NCBI GenBank assembly: GCA_002699025.1
Contig: PABA01000060.1
Location: 1-64,000 of the forward strand
Origin: Sandaracinus sp.
GTDB taxonomy: Bacteria; Myxococcota_A; Polyangia; Polyangiales; Houyiibacteriaceae
Reading direction: 5' to 3'
DNA: 64,000 nucleotides
The translations under genes and the position numbers were made by a program. The notes under the pieces are model-generated. The model made no database searches. It was not told the origin of the DNA and saw only the letters and a list, made by a program, of their open reading frames with translations. Position 1 is the first letter of the stretch. Every line of letters starts with the position of its first letter. Below are positions 54,198 through 64,000 of this stretch, one piece after another.

Positions 54198-56009
54198 TTG
54201 CGCCCCGCCCCCACAGCGGGTACGGCCAAGCCTTCCGCCGAGCCGCCCGTGCCGCCCGCCCCCGACGACCCCCGCGATCCGCTCGCGCCCTACGGCGAGC
54301 GCCAGGCCCGCCGCGGCCGCTTCGGGCTCGTCGGCCGCCCCCCCGCCGCCGGCCCGCGCCCCCGCCGCCGCGCCATCCTCGCCGCGGCCGCCCTGGTCAC
54401 CCTCGCCTTCTCGGCCCTCCTCCTGAGCTGGCCCGCCCGCGCCCCCGAAGGCCTCCACCTCTCGGGCTTCTACCAGGGCGACATGCCCACCTACGTCTGT
54501 TACGCGCGCATGACCCAGCGGAGCGCCACCACGCTCGGCTACGCGAGCCCGCACGACGTGCGCGACGACGCCCCGCCGCTCCTCGTGAACCTCCCGATCA
54601 GCGCCATGGGCTGGCTCCTCTCCGCGGGCGTCCCGGCCGGCGCCGTCGGCCACGTCTTCCGCCTCGTCTTCGGCGTGCTGATGCTCTTCGCCCTCGGCGC
54701 CTACCTGCGCGTGGTCTTCCCCCGCCGCCGCTGGTTCTGGCCCGCCTTCGTCCTCGTCGGCCTCGGTGGCGGCGTCGCCTGGGTCGCCGCGCTCTGGGCC
54801 CTCCCCGAGGACCTCGCCGAGGGCCAGACCCTCGACTGGCTCGCCGGCGAGGTGCGGAGCCTCGAGAACGCCTACTACTGGTGGTTCCTCGACGTCTTCC
54901 GGAACCTCACCTACCCGCTCGAGGCCGTCTACCACGCGCTCGTCTTCGGCCAGCTCTGGGCCCTCGGCACCGGCCGCCATCGCCCGGCCCTCGCCTTCCA
55001 CGCCCTCGGCTGCCTCTCGAACCCCTTCGTCGGCATCCAGATGAGCGGCGTCCAGCTCGCCGTCCTCGGCCTCGAGGCCCTCCCGAAGGGCCGCGCCCGC
55101 GCCCGCCGCGCCTTCGCCGCCAGCGCCGCCATCGCCTTCGCCTTCGTCGTCCACTACGCCCTGGTACTCCCCACGGACCCGGCCATCGCCAGCCTCCAGG
55201 CCCAGCACGCGGACACCCTCGCCGAGCCCCTCGGCCTCGAAGAGCTCCTCCTCGGCTACGGCCCGGCCCTCCTCGGCCCCCTGGCGCTCCTCCTCGACCG
55301 CCCCTTCGGCCGCCACGTCTTCACGGCCCAGCGCGCGCTCGTCCCGGCCGCCGTCCTCGCGCTCTGGACGGCCGCCCTCGCTCAGAACAGCCGCCTCCCC
55401 TTCGACCAGCAGCTCATGCCGCTCCACTTCACGCGCGGCTACTTCCACGCCGGCGCCTGGATCCTCACCCTCGCCTGGCTCCGCCACCTCGCCGGCCGCG
55501 CGCCCCGCTTCGCCCGGCTGGCCCCCCCCCTCGCCGCGGCCCTCGCGCTGCTCCTCCTCCCGGACAACCTCTTCTACGCCCGCGCCCGCTACGCGGAGCT
55601 CCCGCAGCAGCCGCACCTCGCCTGGGGCGACGACCAGGAGGCCGTGCTCGCCTGGCTCCGCGCCGCGCCCCCCGACCGCCACGTCGTCGCCATGGACGAG
55701 GCCCTCGGCCGGCTGGTCTGCGCGCTCACGCCGCACCGCTCGGCCTTCGGCACGGCGCTCACGACGCCGCACCACTTCGCCCGGCGCGAGCAGATGGAGG
55801 GCTTCCAGGGCGCCGGCGAGGAGCCGCCCCTCGTGGCCTGGGCCGACGTGCTGGTCCTCGCCCGCCACGACGGCCGCCGCCGCGCGCTCGTCGAGGGCGG
55901 AGCCTGGGAGGAGGCGCTCTGCGCCGGGCGCCTCTGCGTGCTCGAGCGGCGCGGGGCACGCCGGCCGGCGGCCGACTCGGTCCCCACGGCTTCGACCCCC
56001 GCTCGCTGA
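54198..56009 (+). CDS. large polytopic membrane protein, GT-C/DUF2079-like
   Basis: The 603-residue protein has a Pro/Arg-rich N-terminus and about ten membrane helices (first near residue 58). The periplasmic part after the first helix contains FYQGDMPTYVCYARM and RDDAPPLLVNLPISAMGWLL, resembling acidic first loops of GT-C enzymes. No firm family assignment. The C-terminal soluble tail (about 490-600) has an alpha/beta look (RHVVAMDEALGRLVCALTP). The start is uncertain: TTG at 54198 or GTG at 54249; neither has a strong ribosome site. It follows a repeat tract and sits in the glycan block. Confidence 0.6.
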   Translation: MRPAPTAGTAKPSAEPPVPPAPDDPRDPLAPYGERQARRGRFGLVGRPPAAGPRPRRRAILAAAALVTLAFSALLLSWPARAPEGLHLSGFYQGDMPTYVCYARMTQRSATTLGYASPHDVRDDAPPLLVNLPISAMGWLLSAGVPAGAVGHVFRLVFGVLMLFALGAYLRVVFPRRRWFWPAFVLVGLGGGVAWVAALWALPEDLAEGQTLDWLAGEVRSLENAYYWWFLDVFRNLTYPLEAVYHALVFGQLWALGTGRHRPALAFHALGCLSNPFVGIQMSGVQLAVLGLEALPKGRARARRAFAASAAIAFAFVVHYALVLPTDPAIASLQAQHADTLAEPLGLEELLLGYGPALLGPLALLLDRPFGRHVFTAQRALVPAAVLALWTAALAQNSRLPFDQQLMPLHFTRGYFHAGAWILTLAWLRHLAGRAPRFARLAPPLAAALALLLLPDNLFYARARYAELPQQPHLAWGDDQEAVLAWLRAAPPDRHVVAMDEALGRLVCALTPHRSAFGTALTTPHHFARREQMEGFQGAGEEPPLVAWADVLVLARHDGRRRALVEGGAWEEALCAGRLCVLERRGARRPAADSVPTASTPAR

Positions 56010-56093
56010 CCCCCGCCCCGGAATCCGCGGCGCCTCCGGGCCGGACGCTCTCGGGAGGCGCGCGCGGCGGACCTGTGGTAATGACGCGGCTCC

Positions 56094-57278
56094 ATGTCGA
56101 TGGTCGCCCGCGTCCGCGAGTACTACTTGCTGAGCGACGCCGCGGAGGACGCCCGGCGGCGCCCTGCGGCCGAGCGGGACGCCGTCGCGGCGGCGCTGGC
56201 CCTCGGGAGACAGCGCGCCGACGCGGCGGAGGCCCTCTGGTCCAACGGCCACGCCGCCGAGGGGCTGCGCCTCGCCGTAGACGCGCTCGAGCAGACGCTC
56301 GACGCGGCCTCCGTGCTCGCCGCCGACGCCCCCGTCTCCCCGGCGCCCGCCGATCCGCCTCGCGCCACCGGAGGCGACGCCGAGCCGGATCGGGAAGACG
56401 ACGCGGATCCGCCCGAGAGCGACCCGGCCGGCGCGGAAGAGAGGGACGCCGCAGAGAAGGACGCCGCCGAGGAGAGCGGCGACGCCGAGGGCGGCGCCGA
56501 GAAGAGCGCCGCCGCGGAGAGCCCGGGGGACCAGAGCGCCGAGGACACTGCTGAGGACACCGCCCCGCCCCCGACCGGCGCCTGGCGCGCGCTCCTCGCC
56601 GCCCGCCTCTCCGAGGAGCGCTTCGAGCGCCTCGTCACCGCCCTCCGCGCCGCGCACCCGCCCCTCCCGGCCCTCGACGCCTCCGTCAGCGCGACCCACG
56701 CCGAGCTCTACAAGGACCTCGCCCGCGCCCGCGTCGACGTCGACCGCGCCGTCGCCCCCGCGGCCCTCACGCCCGGCCAGATCCGCGTCCGCCGCTTCTC
56801 GCGCTGGGCGGTCACCGCCCTCGCCCTCGTGCTCGTCGCCGTCGGCCTCTACTTCACGCTCCGCACCCCCGATCGGGTCTACGCGAGCGCCAGCGCCTTC
56901 TACCGGAACGACCGCCAGTTCGAGCCGGAGAACGCCTTCGACGACGATCCACGCACCGAGTGGCTCCTCAACGATCGCCAGACCGGCTGGATCGAGGGCC
57001 GCCTCAGCCCGCCCCGGGATCTCTCGGCCATCCGTCTCCTCAACGGCCACAACCGCCACTACAACGACCGCGCCGTGCGCGGCTACAAGCTCGAGGTCTT
57101 CGACGCGAGCGGCGAGAAGGTCCACGAGGAAGAGGGGGAGTTCGAGCAGCTCGAGCCGAGCCCGCAGTGGGTCGAGCACCCCGTCGATCTGAACGACGTG
57201 GAGCGCATCCGGGTCACGGTCACGAGCAGCCACCGCCTCGGCGGCGCGCTCTCGGAGATCGGCTGGGACGAGAAGTAG
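56094..57278 (+). CDS. single-pass membrane protein with C-terminal discoidin-like domain
   Basis: The 394-residue protein has an N-terminal helical region (1-75), a long acidic low-complexity stretch (about 90-160, rich in AEE/DAE/ESP), a second helical region, a membrane helix (about 238-257; AVTALALVLVAVGLYF) and an outside domain of about 135 residues. That domain (AFYRNDRQFEPENAFDDDPRTEWLL..., then LLNGHNRHYNDRAVRGYKLEVFD) resembles the F5/8-type-C/discoidin galactose-binding fold. The N-terminus should be cytoplasmic. ATG 56094 (a second Met follows at codon 3). It is probably a glycan-binding surface or envelope protein, in keeping with the neighbouring GT genes. Confidence 0.7.
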   Translation: MSMVARVREYYLLSDAAEDARRRPAAERDAVAAALALGRQRADAAEALWSNGHAAEGLRLAVDALEQTLDAASVLAADAPVSPAPADPPRATGGDAEPDREDDADPPESDPAGAEERDAAEKDAAEESGDAEGGAEKSAAAESPGDQSAEDTAEDTAPPPTGAWRALLAARLSEERFERLVTALRAAHPPLPALDASVSATHAELYKDLARARVDVDRAVAPAALTPGQIRVRRFSRWAVTALALVLVAVGLYFTLRTPDRVYASASAFYRNDRQFEPENAFDDDPRTEWLLNDRQTGWIEGRLSPPRDLSAIRLLNGHNRHYNDRAVRGYKLEVFDASGEKVHEEEGEFEQLEPSPQWVEHPVDLNDVERIRVTVTSSHRLGGALSEIGWDEK

Positions 57279-57347
57279 CGCCGCCCCCGCTCGCGCGACC
57301 CTTCGACCCGCCCCTCGCGGCCCCCTTTTTCCGCCGTGACGGCGGTG

Positions 57348-57376
57348 TTGCACCGAATTCGGCGCGTGACTATGTT
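57348..57376 (+). promoter_or_regulatory. promoter of lon
   Basis: TTGCAC (57348-57353), a 17 bp spacer and TATGTT (57371-57376) lie 144 bp before the lon ATG. A short GC dyad (CCGCCGTGACGGCGG) is just upstream. Whether it is a heat-shock-responsive site is unknown. Confidence 0.55.
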
Positions 57377-57520
57377 CGGCGGCGTGGGCGTGCCTCCTGC
57401 ACGCCCTTTTCCGCACGGGGCCGCCGCCGCCCCACCCACCTTCCGGGCTCCCCGACCGCGCCGCCTCTGCGGCCCGCCCGAGGGGCCCCCGACATCGGCT
57501 CCCGCCGACCCTGACGGTCC

Positions 57521-59935
<2,415 letters not shown>

Positions 59936-59962
59936 GCTCCTGCTCCATCCCACGCCGAAACG

Positions 59963-59991
59963 GGGCGCGCCTTTCCGGGCGCGCCCTTTTT
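59963..59991 (+). terminator. rho-independent terminator after lon
   Basis: GGGCGCGCC pairs with GGCGCGCCC (9 bp) around a six-base TTTCCG loop, followed by five T residues. It starts 28 bp after the lon stop and ends just before the gpsA promoter. Confidence 0.85.
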
Positions 59992-59997
59992 CGTGCG

Positions 59998-60026
59998 TTT
60001 TCAGCGCCGCTCCGCTCCGGTAGGGT
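59998..60026 (+). promoter_or_regulatory. promoter of gpsA
   Basis: TTTTCA (59998-60003), 17 bp, TAGGGT (60021-60026), with the gpsA ATG 6 nt later. The position argues for a leaderless message. The element directly abuts the lon terminator. Confidence 0.45.
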
Positions 60027-60032
60027 CGCGCC

Positions 60033-61049
60033 ATGAGCGAAGAGCACCCCGTCGTGGCGGTCCTGGGCGCCGGCTCCTGGGGCACGGCCCTCGCGAAGCT
60101 CATGGCCGACCAGGGTTTCGAGACGCGGCTCTGGGCGCGGCGCGAAGAGCAGGCCCAGGCCATCAACGAGACGCGCCACAACCCGCGCTACCTGAAGGAG
60201 TTCGCGCTGCCGGAGAGCCTCCGCGCGACGAGCGACCTGAAGGCGGCGGTGGAGGGGGCGGACCTGATCCAGGTGGTCGTGCCGACCGAGGCGAACCGGA
60301 CCGTCCTCGATGCGCTGGCGCCGATGGTGCCCGAGCACACGCCGCTGGTGAGCGCGACGAAGGGCATCGAGGTGGAGACGCTGAAGCTCGTCTCGCAGAT
60401 CTTCGAGGACCACTTCCCCGAGTCGCGGCACGGCTTCCTCACCTACCTCGGCGGGCCCTCCTTCGCGAAGGAGGTCGCCGCGGGCGTGCCGACGGCGGTG
60501 TGCATCGCCGGCAAGAACGAGGCGGTGCGGCAGCGGGTGCAGCGCTACTTCAACACCGAGCGCTTCCGCGTCTACACGACCGACGACGTGATCGGCGTGG
60601 AGGTGGGGGGCGCGCTGAAGAACGTGATCGCGATCGCCGCGGGCATCGCCGACGGGATGAGCCTCGGCCACAACACGCGCGCGGCGCTGATCACGCGCGG
60701 GCTCGCGGAGCTGAGCCGGCTGGCGCTCCGCATGGGGGCGCACCCGCTGACGATGGCCGGGCTCGCGGGGATGGGGGACCTGGTGCTGACGTGCACGGGG
60801 GACCTCTCGCGGAACCGGCGCGTGGGCATCGGGCTCGGCCAGGGGAAGAAGCTGCAGGACATCCTCGACGAGCTCGGCATGGTCGCCGAGGGCGTCAAGA
60901 CCTCGAAGAGCGCGCATGCCCTGGCGGCGAAGCTCGGCGTGGACATGCCGATCACCGATCAGGTCTACGAGGTCCTCTACGAGGAGAAGCCCGCGGCGGC
61001 GGCGCTGCAGGACCTGATGACGCGACCCCTGAAGGAAGAGCGCGAGTAG
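60033..61049 (+). CDS. gpsA: glycerol-3-phosphate dehydrogenase [NAD(P)+]
   Basis: The 338-residue cytoplasmic enzyme makes sn-glycerol-3-phosphate for phospholipid synthesis. N-terminal Rossmann motif VAVLGAGSWGTALA (about 7-20), KGIE near residue 110, the GGPSFAKEV loop (about 136-144), and catalytic Lys in GGALKNVIAIAAG (about 193) are intact. The C-terminal GLAGMGDLVLTCTG segment is typical. Length is normal. The start at 60033 gives the standard N-terminus. Followed by a 283 bp spacer with diverged G-rich direct repeats. Confidence 0.97.
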   Translation: MSEEHPVVAVLGAGSWGTALAKLMADQGFETRLWARREEQAQAINETRHNPRYLKEFALPESLRATSDLKAAVEGADLIQVVVPTEANRTVLDALAPMVPEHTPLVSATKGIEVETLKLVSQIFEDHFPESRHGFLTYLGGPSFAKEVAAGVPTAVCIAGKNEAVRQRVQRYFNTERFRVYTTDDVIGVEVGGALKNVIAIAAGIADGMSLGHNTRAALITRGLAELSRLALRMGAHPLTMAGLAGMGDLVLTCTGDLSRNRRVGIGLGQGKKLQDILDELGMVAEGVKTSKSAHALAAKLGVDMPITDQVYEVLYEEKPAAAALQDLMTRPLKEERE

Positions 61050-61332
61050 GCGCGTCGCCGCGGCGGCGAAGCGCGGGGCGCTCGCGGTCGGGGGTCGGGG
61101 GTCGAACCGAGGCGCGTCGAGCGCGGGGGAGCGCGGGGAGCGCGTCGCCCAGGCCGACGGGGCGTTCGCTGTCGGGGTCGGCGAACCGAGGCGCGCCGAG
61201 CGCGCAGGAACACGCCGGCGACGGGGCGCTCGGGGCGTCGGGACCGACCTGCGCCGGGCGAGAACACGAGCCGCCTGCTTCGAGCGGGTCAGGCCGCAGC
61301 TTCCCGGGGATGCGTGCAGGCGGCCCTCGCCC
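61050..61332. repeat. G-rich spacer with diverged direct repeats
   Basis: Between gpsA and the FAD enzyme the plus strand holds GTCGGGGGTCGGGGGTCG and a repeated (GAACCGAGGCGCG(T/C)CGAGCGCG) block, at about 61100-61130 and 61175-61205. No gene or terminator was recognised. G-quadruplex formation is conceivable. Confidence 0.45.
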
Positions 61333-62682
61333 TCAGGGGAGGTGGACCCGGGCGCGGGTCTTCGGGGTCGGGCCGACGAGGCGCTCGACGACGGGCTCGA
61401 CCTGGTCGACGGGCGCGAGCGCGAGGAGGGGCTCGAGGGCGAGGGAGCGGGCGACGGCTGGGAGCATGCGCCGGGCGACGTCCGGACGCTGCGCCAGGCG
61501 CTTCGCAGCGCGGACGAGCCAGGCGGGGTCGAGGGCCGGGGGCTGCTGGCGGAGGCCGGCCTCGACGAGGTGCGGGTCGAGCAGGCCGCTGCCGAAGAGG
61601 GTCGCGACGCCCTCGCGGTCGAGGCCCTGGGCGAAGCGGCGGAAAGCGTCCGCGCCGGCGAGGCGCCCGCCCCAGCGGCGCTGCCAGCTCCGCTCCCAGC
61701 GGCGAAGCGCCCGCGCGCTCCCCGGGTCGGCTGCCCCACGGAGCGCCTCGGCGAGCATGCGCGCCGCGATGAGGCCCATGCCGACGCCGCTCCCGTGCGA
61801 GGCGTAGACCATGCACCCGGCGTCACCGAGGAGCGCGACCCCCGGCGCGGCGAGGCGCGCGTAGGGGCGACGGATGGGGATGCCCGCCTGGCCGCCGAAG
61901 ACGCGCGCGCCGATCCACGGCTGGGCCTCGACGAAGCGCTCGAGGAGCCCGAGGCCGCTCGGGGCCCCCGCCGCCGGCACGGTGCCCGTGAGCACGCCGA
62001 CCTGCGCGAGGTCCGGCTCGGTGAAGAGGCTCAGGGTCGAGTAGCCCCCGGCCACGCCGAGGAGGCTGATCGACTCGCCGGGGGCGGCGCCGTAGCGCGC
62101 GAGGAAGGCGCGGGCGCCCTCCCGGTCGGCCACCTCGTGCACGTGCTGGGAGGCCGAGCAGACGTCGAGGGGCGCCGGATCGCCGGCCGCGGCGAGGGCC
62201 GGGACGCGCTGCCGGACGACCCCGGCGAGACCGGAGGCGTCGACGACGAGCGCCGGGCGGACCCGCCGATCCGCGAGCTTCACGGCGCGCACGCGATCGC
62301 CCTCGCGCTCCACGTCGACGAGCCGGTTCCGCTCGAAGCGCGCCCCCGCCCGCTCGGCGCGCTCCTGCAGCCGAGCGACGAGCAGGCGCATGTCCACGTG
62401 GTCGGTGCAGGCCGCCTCGATGCGCACCCTCGGACCGCCCCCCGCGATGGCCACGACCGAGGCATGCTCCCCTTCGCCGCCCCAGCGCTCGGGCGCGCGC
62501 GGCCGGCCCAGGCCCGCCTCCTCGAAGCACCAGGGCGGGACGGCGTTGAGCCAGCGCGCGCCGGCCTCCCGCGGCGCGCGCCGGTCGACGGCGAGCACAT
62601 CGAAGCCGGCCTCCGCGAGAAACGCGGCCGCGGCCGCCCCCGTGCTCCCCGCACCCACGATCAGGACGTCGACGTCAGCCAT
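61333..62682 (-). CDS. FAD-dependent oxidoreductase, geranylgeranyl reductase/halogenase-like
   Basis: The 449-residue flavoprotein has the FAD dinucleotide fold VDVLIVGAGSTGAAAAAFL (about 3-21), an acidic end of strand 2 (VDRR), and the second FAD motif GVALLGDAGCMVYASHGSGVGMGL near residue 293. This pattern fits group A flavin monooxygenases / geranylgeranyl reductase-like enzymes. The substrate is unknown. Start ATG 62682 gives the canonical N-terminus; longer frames just extend into the upstream gap. It is a single minus-strand unit with TACACG 7 nt before the ATG. Confidence 0.82.
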   Translation of the reverse strand: MADVDVLIVGAGSTGAAAAAFLAEAGFDVLAVDRRAPREAGARWLNAVPPWCFEEAGLGRPRAPERWGGEGEHASVVAIAGGGPRVRIEAACTDHVDMRLLVARLQERAERAGARFERNRLVDVEREGDRVRAVKLADRRVRPALVVDASGLAGVVRQRVPALAAAGDPAPLDVCSASQHVHEVADREGARAFLARYGAAPGESISLLGVAGGYSTLSLFTEPDLAQVGVLTGTVPAAGAPSGLGLLERFVEAQPWIGARVFGGQAGIPIRRPYARLAAPGVALLGDAGCMVYASHGSGVGMGLIAARMLAEALRGAADPGSARALRRWERSWQRRWGGRLAGADAFRRFAQGLDREGVATLFGSGLLDPHLVEAGLRQQPPALDPAWLVRAAKRLAQRPDVARRMLPAVARSLALEPLLALAPVDQVEPVVERLVGPTPKTRARVHLP

Positions 62683-62803
62683 GCGGAGCCGTGTAGCGAA
62701 CGCCCCTCGCTCCGTCCACTCCACGACCGGGACGGCTGACCCAGCACGGCCCCGGCGCTCGGGACCGCTCCCGGCGATTCGAGCCGGGCTCCGACGAGCT
62801 GCG

Positions 62804-63445
62804 TCAGTCCGGCGCCATGAACGACGCCACCCAGCGCCCGTCGAGCCCCCGCTCCTCCGCGAGCGCCCCCAGCCGCCGCCGCACCGACGCCTTCGTCGCC
62901 GCCGCCGTCTCGCGCCAGGCCTCGATGCGCGCCTCGAGCCGCCCGAGGGCCGCGTAGGCCTCCGCCCGATCGCTCAGCGCCACGTTCCCGAGGCGCACGG
63001 CCTGCTGGACCCCGGGCGCGTGCGCGCGCAGCGCCTCCGAGCAGCTCTCTTCGTCGGCGAGCAGCTCGGCGATCAGCGTCGCCACCGGCAGCTCGGCGTC
63101 GAGCCCGAGCGCGATCACGTCCTCGTGCGGCTCCGGGAAGAAGCGCACGTAGCCCTCCGAGCCCGGCTCGGACTCCCTCACGAGCGCCTTCGCGAAGCGC
63201 GCGAGCTGGTGATCGAGGGCCGCGTCGGCCACGGCCACCCGCGCCCGCGCCGCGATGGCCTGCGCCCGGAGCCGTTGCCGGTCCGCGTCCACCGCGCGCT
63301 GCTCCGCGAGCGCCGCCTCGACGCGCTGGAGGAGCGGAGCGAGCGCCGGATCGTCCGCCTGCGTGGCGAGGGCCGCCGCCGTGAAGAGGAGGTCCTCGAA
63401 GACGTCGTCCCAGCCGGCGTCGCGCGTCGAGCCCGGGAGCCTCAC
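62804..63445 (-). CDS. unknown helical protein coupled to the Gly/Ala-rich gene
   Basis: The 213-residue protein is not recognised. It is mostly alpha-helical with Ala/Arg/Leu-rich coiled-coil stretches (about 30-95 and 150-200). No signal peptide or membrane helix is seen. The GTG start overlaps the stop of the upstream Gly/Ala-rich gene (GTGA), so the two are coupled. They may be cytoplasmic partners. The stop precedes the divergent start of the FAD enzyme region by about 120 bp. Confidence 0.6.
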   Translation of the reverse strand: MRLPGSTRDAGWDDVFEDLLFTAAALATQADDPALAPLLQRVEAALAEQRAVDADRQRLRAQAIAARARVAVADAALDHQLARFAKALVRESEPGSEGYVRFFPEPHEDVIALGLDAELPVATLIAELLADEESCSEALRAHAPGVQQAVRLGNVALSDRAEAYAALGRLEARIEAWRETAAATKASVRRRLGALAEERGLDGRWVASFMAPD

Positions 63446-64000
63446 TGCCCACCTCCGAAGAGGGACGCGATGGTCGCCACCGCGCCCCCCGCCGCTCCAG
63501 CCGCGGCCCCGGGCCCCGACGCGCCTCCGGCCGCTCCACCGGCCGGCGCGCCCCCGCCACCGAAGAGGCTTCCGAGCGCCCCCAGGGGGCTCGAGGCCAC
63601 CTGGCCAGGCACCTGCGCCGGCCCGGCCACGGGAGCCCCGGCGGCTCCCGGAGCGACCTGCCCCGGCACCTGCGCGGGGCCGGCGACCATGCCGCCGCCC
63701 TGCATCGCCGAGGCGGCCGCGCCGAGCAGTCCGCCGAGGCCGCCTGCCGCGCCGCCGGCCGCGCCGCCGCCTGCGCCTCCCATCACGCCGCCGAGGAGCC
63801 CGCCGAGCACGCCCCCGGGCCCGCTGGGCGCACCGGACGCCGCGCCCGCGGGCGTCCCGAAGCCGCCGGGCGCCGCGCCCGCCGCGCCCGCGGGGGTCCC
63901 GAAGCCGCCCATCGCCGGCGCTCCACCACCGGTCGGCGCGCCCATGCCGGGCGGTGAGCCCATGCCCGGCGGCGCGCTCATCGCCGGCGCGCCCATGCCG
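63442..64000 (-). CDS. Gly/Ala/Pro-rich low-complexity protein, 5' end cut by window edge
   Basis: At least 185 residues, open to the right edge, so the real start is outside the window. The visible part consists of PGMGAP/PAMG and GFGTPAGAAGA repeats, a Gly-rich LGGLLGGVMGG core, and twice AGPAQVPGQVA, and ends in SLFGGGQ. It contains no charged clusters apart from a few acids. Gly/Ala/Met repeats like these occur in myxobacterial surface, fibre or phase-separating proteins, but none can be named. Coupled by GTGA to the helical protein that follows. Confidence 0.6.
   Translation of the reverse strand, partial: GMGAPAMSAPPGMGSPPGMGAPTGGGAPAMGGFGTPAGAAGAAPGGFGTPAGAASGAPSGPGGVLGGLLGGVMGGAGGGAAGGAAGGLGGLLGAAASAMQGGGMVAGPAQVPGQVAPGAAGAPVAGPAQVPGQVASSPLGALGSLFGGGGAPAGGAAGGASGPGAAAGAAGGAVATIASLFGGGQ

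Overview
The window is very GC-rich DNA with dense, tightly packed genes. Three features suggest a member of the Myxococcota, probably the Polyangia/Sandaracinus side. First, several lipoproteins carry Asp-Ala-Gly-rich linkers right behind the lipidated cysteine. Second, there is a myxobacterial-style Ser/Thr kinase with a C-terminal membrane anchor and a TPR-type secreted protein whose tail resembles gliding-motility proteins. Third, there is a MopE-type metal motif and many large polytopic envelope proteins. The taxonomic placement is inference. No rRNA, tRNA, CRISPR array or insertion sequence was seen.

Layout. 1-2.8 kb: pyrR-pyrB-DUF1343 (NamZ-like) operon on the minus strand. 2.9-5.8 kb: a cysteine-type CcmE, then the Fo part of the ATP synthase (atpZ-atpI-atpB-atpE, minus strand) ending in a clear U-tract terminator. 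6-8.2 kb: alpha-glucan phosphorylase. 8.9-11.6 kb: RND/MMPL exporter. 11.7-15.6 kb: TPR-like secreted protein, AstE/ASPA-family hydrolase, vWA lipoprotein. 15.9-17.6 kb: dapA-dapB. 17.9-21.5 kb: unknown protein, SRAP/YedK-type abasic-site protein, Ser/Thr kinase. 21.8-25.9 kb: Cys-rich lipoprotein and a purF-lipoprotein pair. 26-29.8 kb: HupE/UreJ-like protein, small lipoprotein, alpha/beta hydrolase, TrkA-N membrane protein. 29.8-31.9 kb: a visibly lower-GC insertion with an Xre-type HTH frame and a DUF262-AlbA_2 fusion, a defence-like cassette and the most interesting system here. 31.9-40.5 kb: long-chain-type acyl-CoA dehydrogenase, NAPE-PLD-like metallo-beta-lactamase, PQQ-type propeller lipoprotein, small unknowns, Kef/CPA2 antiporter. 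40.7-44.4 kb: mfd. 44.4-57.3 kb: an envelope glycan/lipid-modification block (GT2, four large GT-C/YfhO-type membrane proteins, a sulfatase-fold phosphotransferase-like enzyme, a discoidin-like membrane protein). 57.5-61 kb: lon and gpsA. 61.3-64 kb: FAD oxidoreductase, unknown protein, Gly/Ala-rich protein running off the right edge.

How the parts work together. Housekeeping modules (pyrimidine, lysine/DAP, purine entry step, ATP synthase, Lon, Mfd, GpsA) alternate with envelope and secretion genes. Genes inside operons are joined by 4-base overlaps (ATGA, GTGA or TTGA). Many first genes instead show a -10-like TAnnnT 6-12 nt before the start codon, suggesting frequent leaderless transcripts. 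Spacers between operons are often filled by locus-specific short tandem repeats (7, 13, 15, 16, 17, 24 and 30 bp units). GC-rich hairpins without a T-run follow several stop codons.
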